From assembly GCF_900582195.1 (NCBI RefSeq), contig NZ_UTHA01000129.1, positions 18,518-82,517 of the forward strand: a DNA stretch of 64,000 nucleotides, given 5' to 3'. A model generated the notes under the pieces. That model was not told the origin of the DNA and made no database searches. It was given only the letters and a program-made list of their open reading frames with translations. The translations under genes and the position numbers were made by a program. The stretch is from Pseudomonas viridiflava (GTDB lineage Bacteria > Pseudomonadota > Gammaproteobacteria > Pseudomonadales > Pseudomonadaceae). Positions 63,941-64,000 of this stretch are shown here, piece by piece (within the stretch, counting starts at the first letter, position 1; each line of letters opens with the position of its first letter).

Positions 63941-64000
63941 CTTGACGATGACCTACTCTCACATGGGGAAACCCCACACTACCATCGGCGATGCATCGTT
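63941..64000 (-). rRNA. rrf: 5S ribosomal RNA, 3' part
   Basis: The last 60 bases, read on the minus strand, match the 3' half of Pseudomonas 5S rRNA: GATGCATCGCCGATGGTAGT, TGGGGTTTCCCCATGTGAGA and GTAGGTCATCGTCAAG. The 5' half lies beyond the window. It is the last gene of an rrn operon transcribed toward mrdA. The exact 3' end is uncertain by a few bases. Confidence 0.95.

Overview
The window is chromosomal DNA of a fluorescent pseudomonad, most likely the Pseudomonas fluorescens group. Gene content and order support this: tal-rssC-rssB-PilZ-mlaA, queF/cinA/cinRS, lolCDE-PilZ-ugpQ-sthA, gap/mfd/csiV, nagZ-psrA/lexA-sulA, topA and fadBA follow, from memory, blocks of the P. aeruginosa PAO1 map (about PA2796-PA2810 and PA2986-PA3020). 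The DNA is GC-rich, and the intergenic spaces carry paired inverted REP sequences (core GTGGGAGCGAGCTTGCTCGC) of the kind scattered through P. fluorescens genomes. Almost all of it is core genome; no prophage, transposase, CRISPR array or tRNA was seen.

Layout. 1-6.3 kb: 3' end of a glycoside hydrolase, transaldolase, an RssB/RssC partner-switching pair, a PilZ protein, MlaA, a HAD-like protein lacking its nucleophile, and a DUF4404 protein. 6.3-10 kb: copper-response cluster (cinA cupredoxin and queF/cinQ on one strand, cinR-cinS on the other, with an exact CinR/CopR-type operator between). 10-18.8 kb: LolCDE lipoprotein exporter, PilZ protein, glycerophosphodiesterase, soluble transhydrogenase, ApbE, MFS carrier. 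18.9-24.8 kb: long-form GAPDH, Mfd, CsiV. 24.8-31 kb: two convergent SWIM-SNF2 helicase paralogues inserted into an otherwise conserved order. 31-35 kb: MTI/MTA phosphorylase, NagZ, PsrA with two overlapping operators, then LexA-SulA behind two LexA boxes. 35-48 kb: TopA, FadBA, a universal stress protein, Uup, Slt. 48.3-49.3 kb: a Fic protein of more AT-rich composition. 49-56 kb: ABC exporter, PdxB, MATE pump, TusA, RlmM. 56-61.5 kb: aconitase A, an unannotated RsmX-type small RNA, SRPBCC protein, ADP-ribosylglycohydrolase, LprI-like protein. 61.5-64 kb: a gene remnant, a PBP2, and the 3' end of a 5S rRNA closing an rrn operon on the minus strand.

Several parts are linked in function. PsrA (fatty-acid-responsive) sits near fadBA, its expected target. 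The RsmX-type RNA and RssB/RssC belong to signalling systems that control lifestyle switches. LolCDE, MlaA, NagZ, Slt and PBP2 all serve the cell envelope. Mfd, LexA and SulA serve the DNA damage response. I found no wholly new multi-gene system. The most rewarding items are the RsmX-type RNA, the paired SNF2 helicases, the copper/queuosine-linked cluster, and the HAD pseudoenzyme.
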